Positions 63,973 to 64,000 of a stretch of DNA of 64,000 nt are shown piece after piece. Both the position numbers and the translations under genes were made by a program. Within the stretch, counting starts at the first letter, position 1; each line of letters begins with the position of its first letter. The stretch covers positions 124,001 to 188,000 of the forward strand of contig NZ_MKIR01000012.1 of assembly GCF_001832905.1 (NCBI RefSeq). Direction: 5' to 3'. The DNA comes from Floricoccus tropicus (GTDB lineage Bacteria; Bacillota; Bacilli; Lactobacillales; Streptococcaceae). The notes beneath the pieces are model-generated. The model was given only the letters and a program-made list of their open reading frames with translations, had not been told where the DNA came from and made no database searches.

Positions 63973-64000
63973 TTAAGCTTTTTTAGCTACTGGATATACA
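63973..64000 (-). CDS. C-terminal end of an unidentified gene (5' part beyond the window)
   Basis: The last bases read, on the minus strand, VYPVAKKA followed by TAA, then a terminator 14 bases further. This is the end of a gene entering from the right. Eight residues are not enough to name it. Confidence 0.5.

Noticed and set aside
1-64000. Insertion sequences, prophage or CRISPR
   Set aside because: No transposase, integrase with intact residues, phage structural gene, spaced direct-repeat array or cas gene was found; the XerD-like protein is a normal chromosomal gene of this family.

Overview
The window is a low-GC Firmicutes chromosome segment. Gene content and order point to the family Streptococcaceae (Lactococcus / Floricoccus / Streptococcus relatives). 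Supporting traits are the tlyA-ispA-xseBA-folD block, the murI-rdgB-yfcE-cbpB-xerD-like-scpAB-rluB block, divergent ccpA/pepQ, ciaRH, an S_MK (SAM-III) box before metK, DUF2969 and DUF4059 proteins, and the paired RNases Y and J2. Pyruvate carboxylase, acetolactate decarboxylase and a lysA/asd/dapA lysine-diaminopimelate route resemble Lactococcus and Floricoccus more than typical Streptococcus. The species cannot be named from this sequence alone. The first gene (tlyA) and the last (28 bases of an unidentified C-terminus) are cut by the window ends.

Layout. 1-11.4 kb is minus-strand housekeeping: rRNA methylation, isoprenoids, exonuclease VII, FolD, Alr, AcpS, RluB, ScpAB, a degenerate XerD-like protein, CbpB, YfcE, RdgB with an extra N-terminal domain, MurI and YneF. 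11.5-17.7 kb holds lysA, a D,D-carboxypeptidase-like protein, a signal-peptidase-like protein lacking both catalytic residues, tRNA-Tyr and tRNA-Gln, ilvE and mscS. 17.7-29.3 kb holds alsD, a LysR/DUF4865 divergent pair, rny, a lipid-II/oligosaccharide flippase, pyc, metK with its riboswitch, and birA. 29.4-32.6 kb is a small accessory patch: a serine hydrolase broken by one amber codon, a degenerate SDR, an SRPBCC-like protein and a PlcR/Rgg-like HTH regulator. 32.7-47.5 kb holds trxB with an amino-acid ABC importer, a DEAD-box helicase, sodA, an orphan binding protein, holA, ciaRH, an LTA-synthase-like enzyme, ccpA and pepQ. 47.6-54 kb is the most accessory part: a LytTR/DUF3021 regulatory pair, a three-domain glutaminase, and a tight four-gene set (PEP-binding TIM barrel without its catalytic Cys, nucleotidyltransferase, GNAT, S51 peptidase). 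54-64 kb holds smpB-rnr-secG, rnjB, a Nudix enzyme, asd-dapA, a probable structured ncRNA (asd-motif candidate), DUF488 and bioY.

The genes connect in several ways. BirA, a probable BirA operator at bioY, and the biotin-dependent Pyc form a biotin circuit. CcpA has three cre-like sites in its own promoter region, one of them over the -35. CodY-box-like palindromes lie before folD, murI, ilvE and pyc. metK is controlled by a SAM-binding S_MK box whose transcript start fits an extended -10. No insertion sequence, prophage, CRISPR array or rRNA operon was found.
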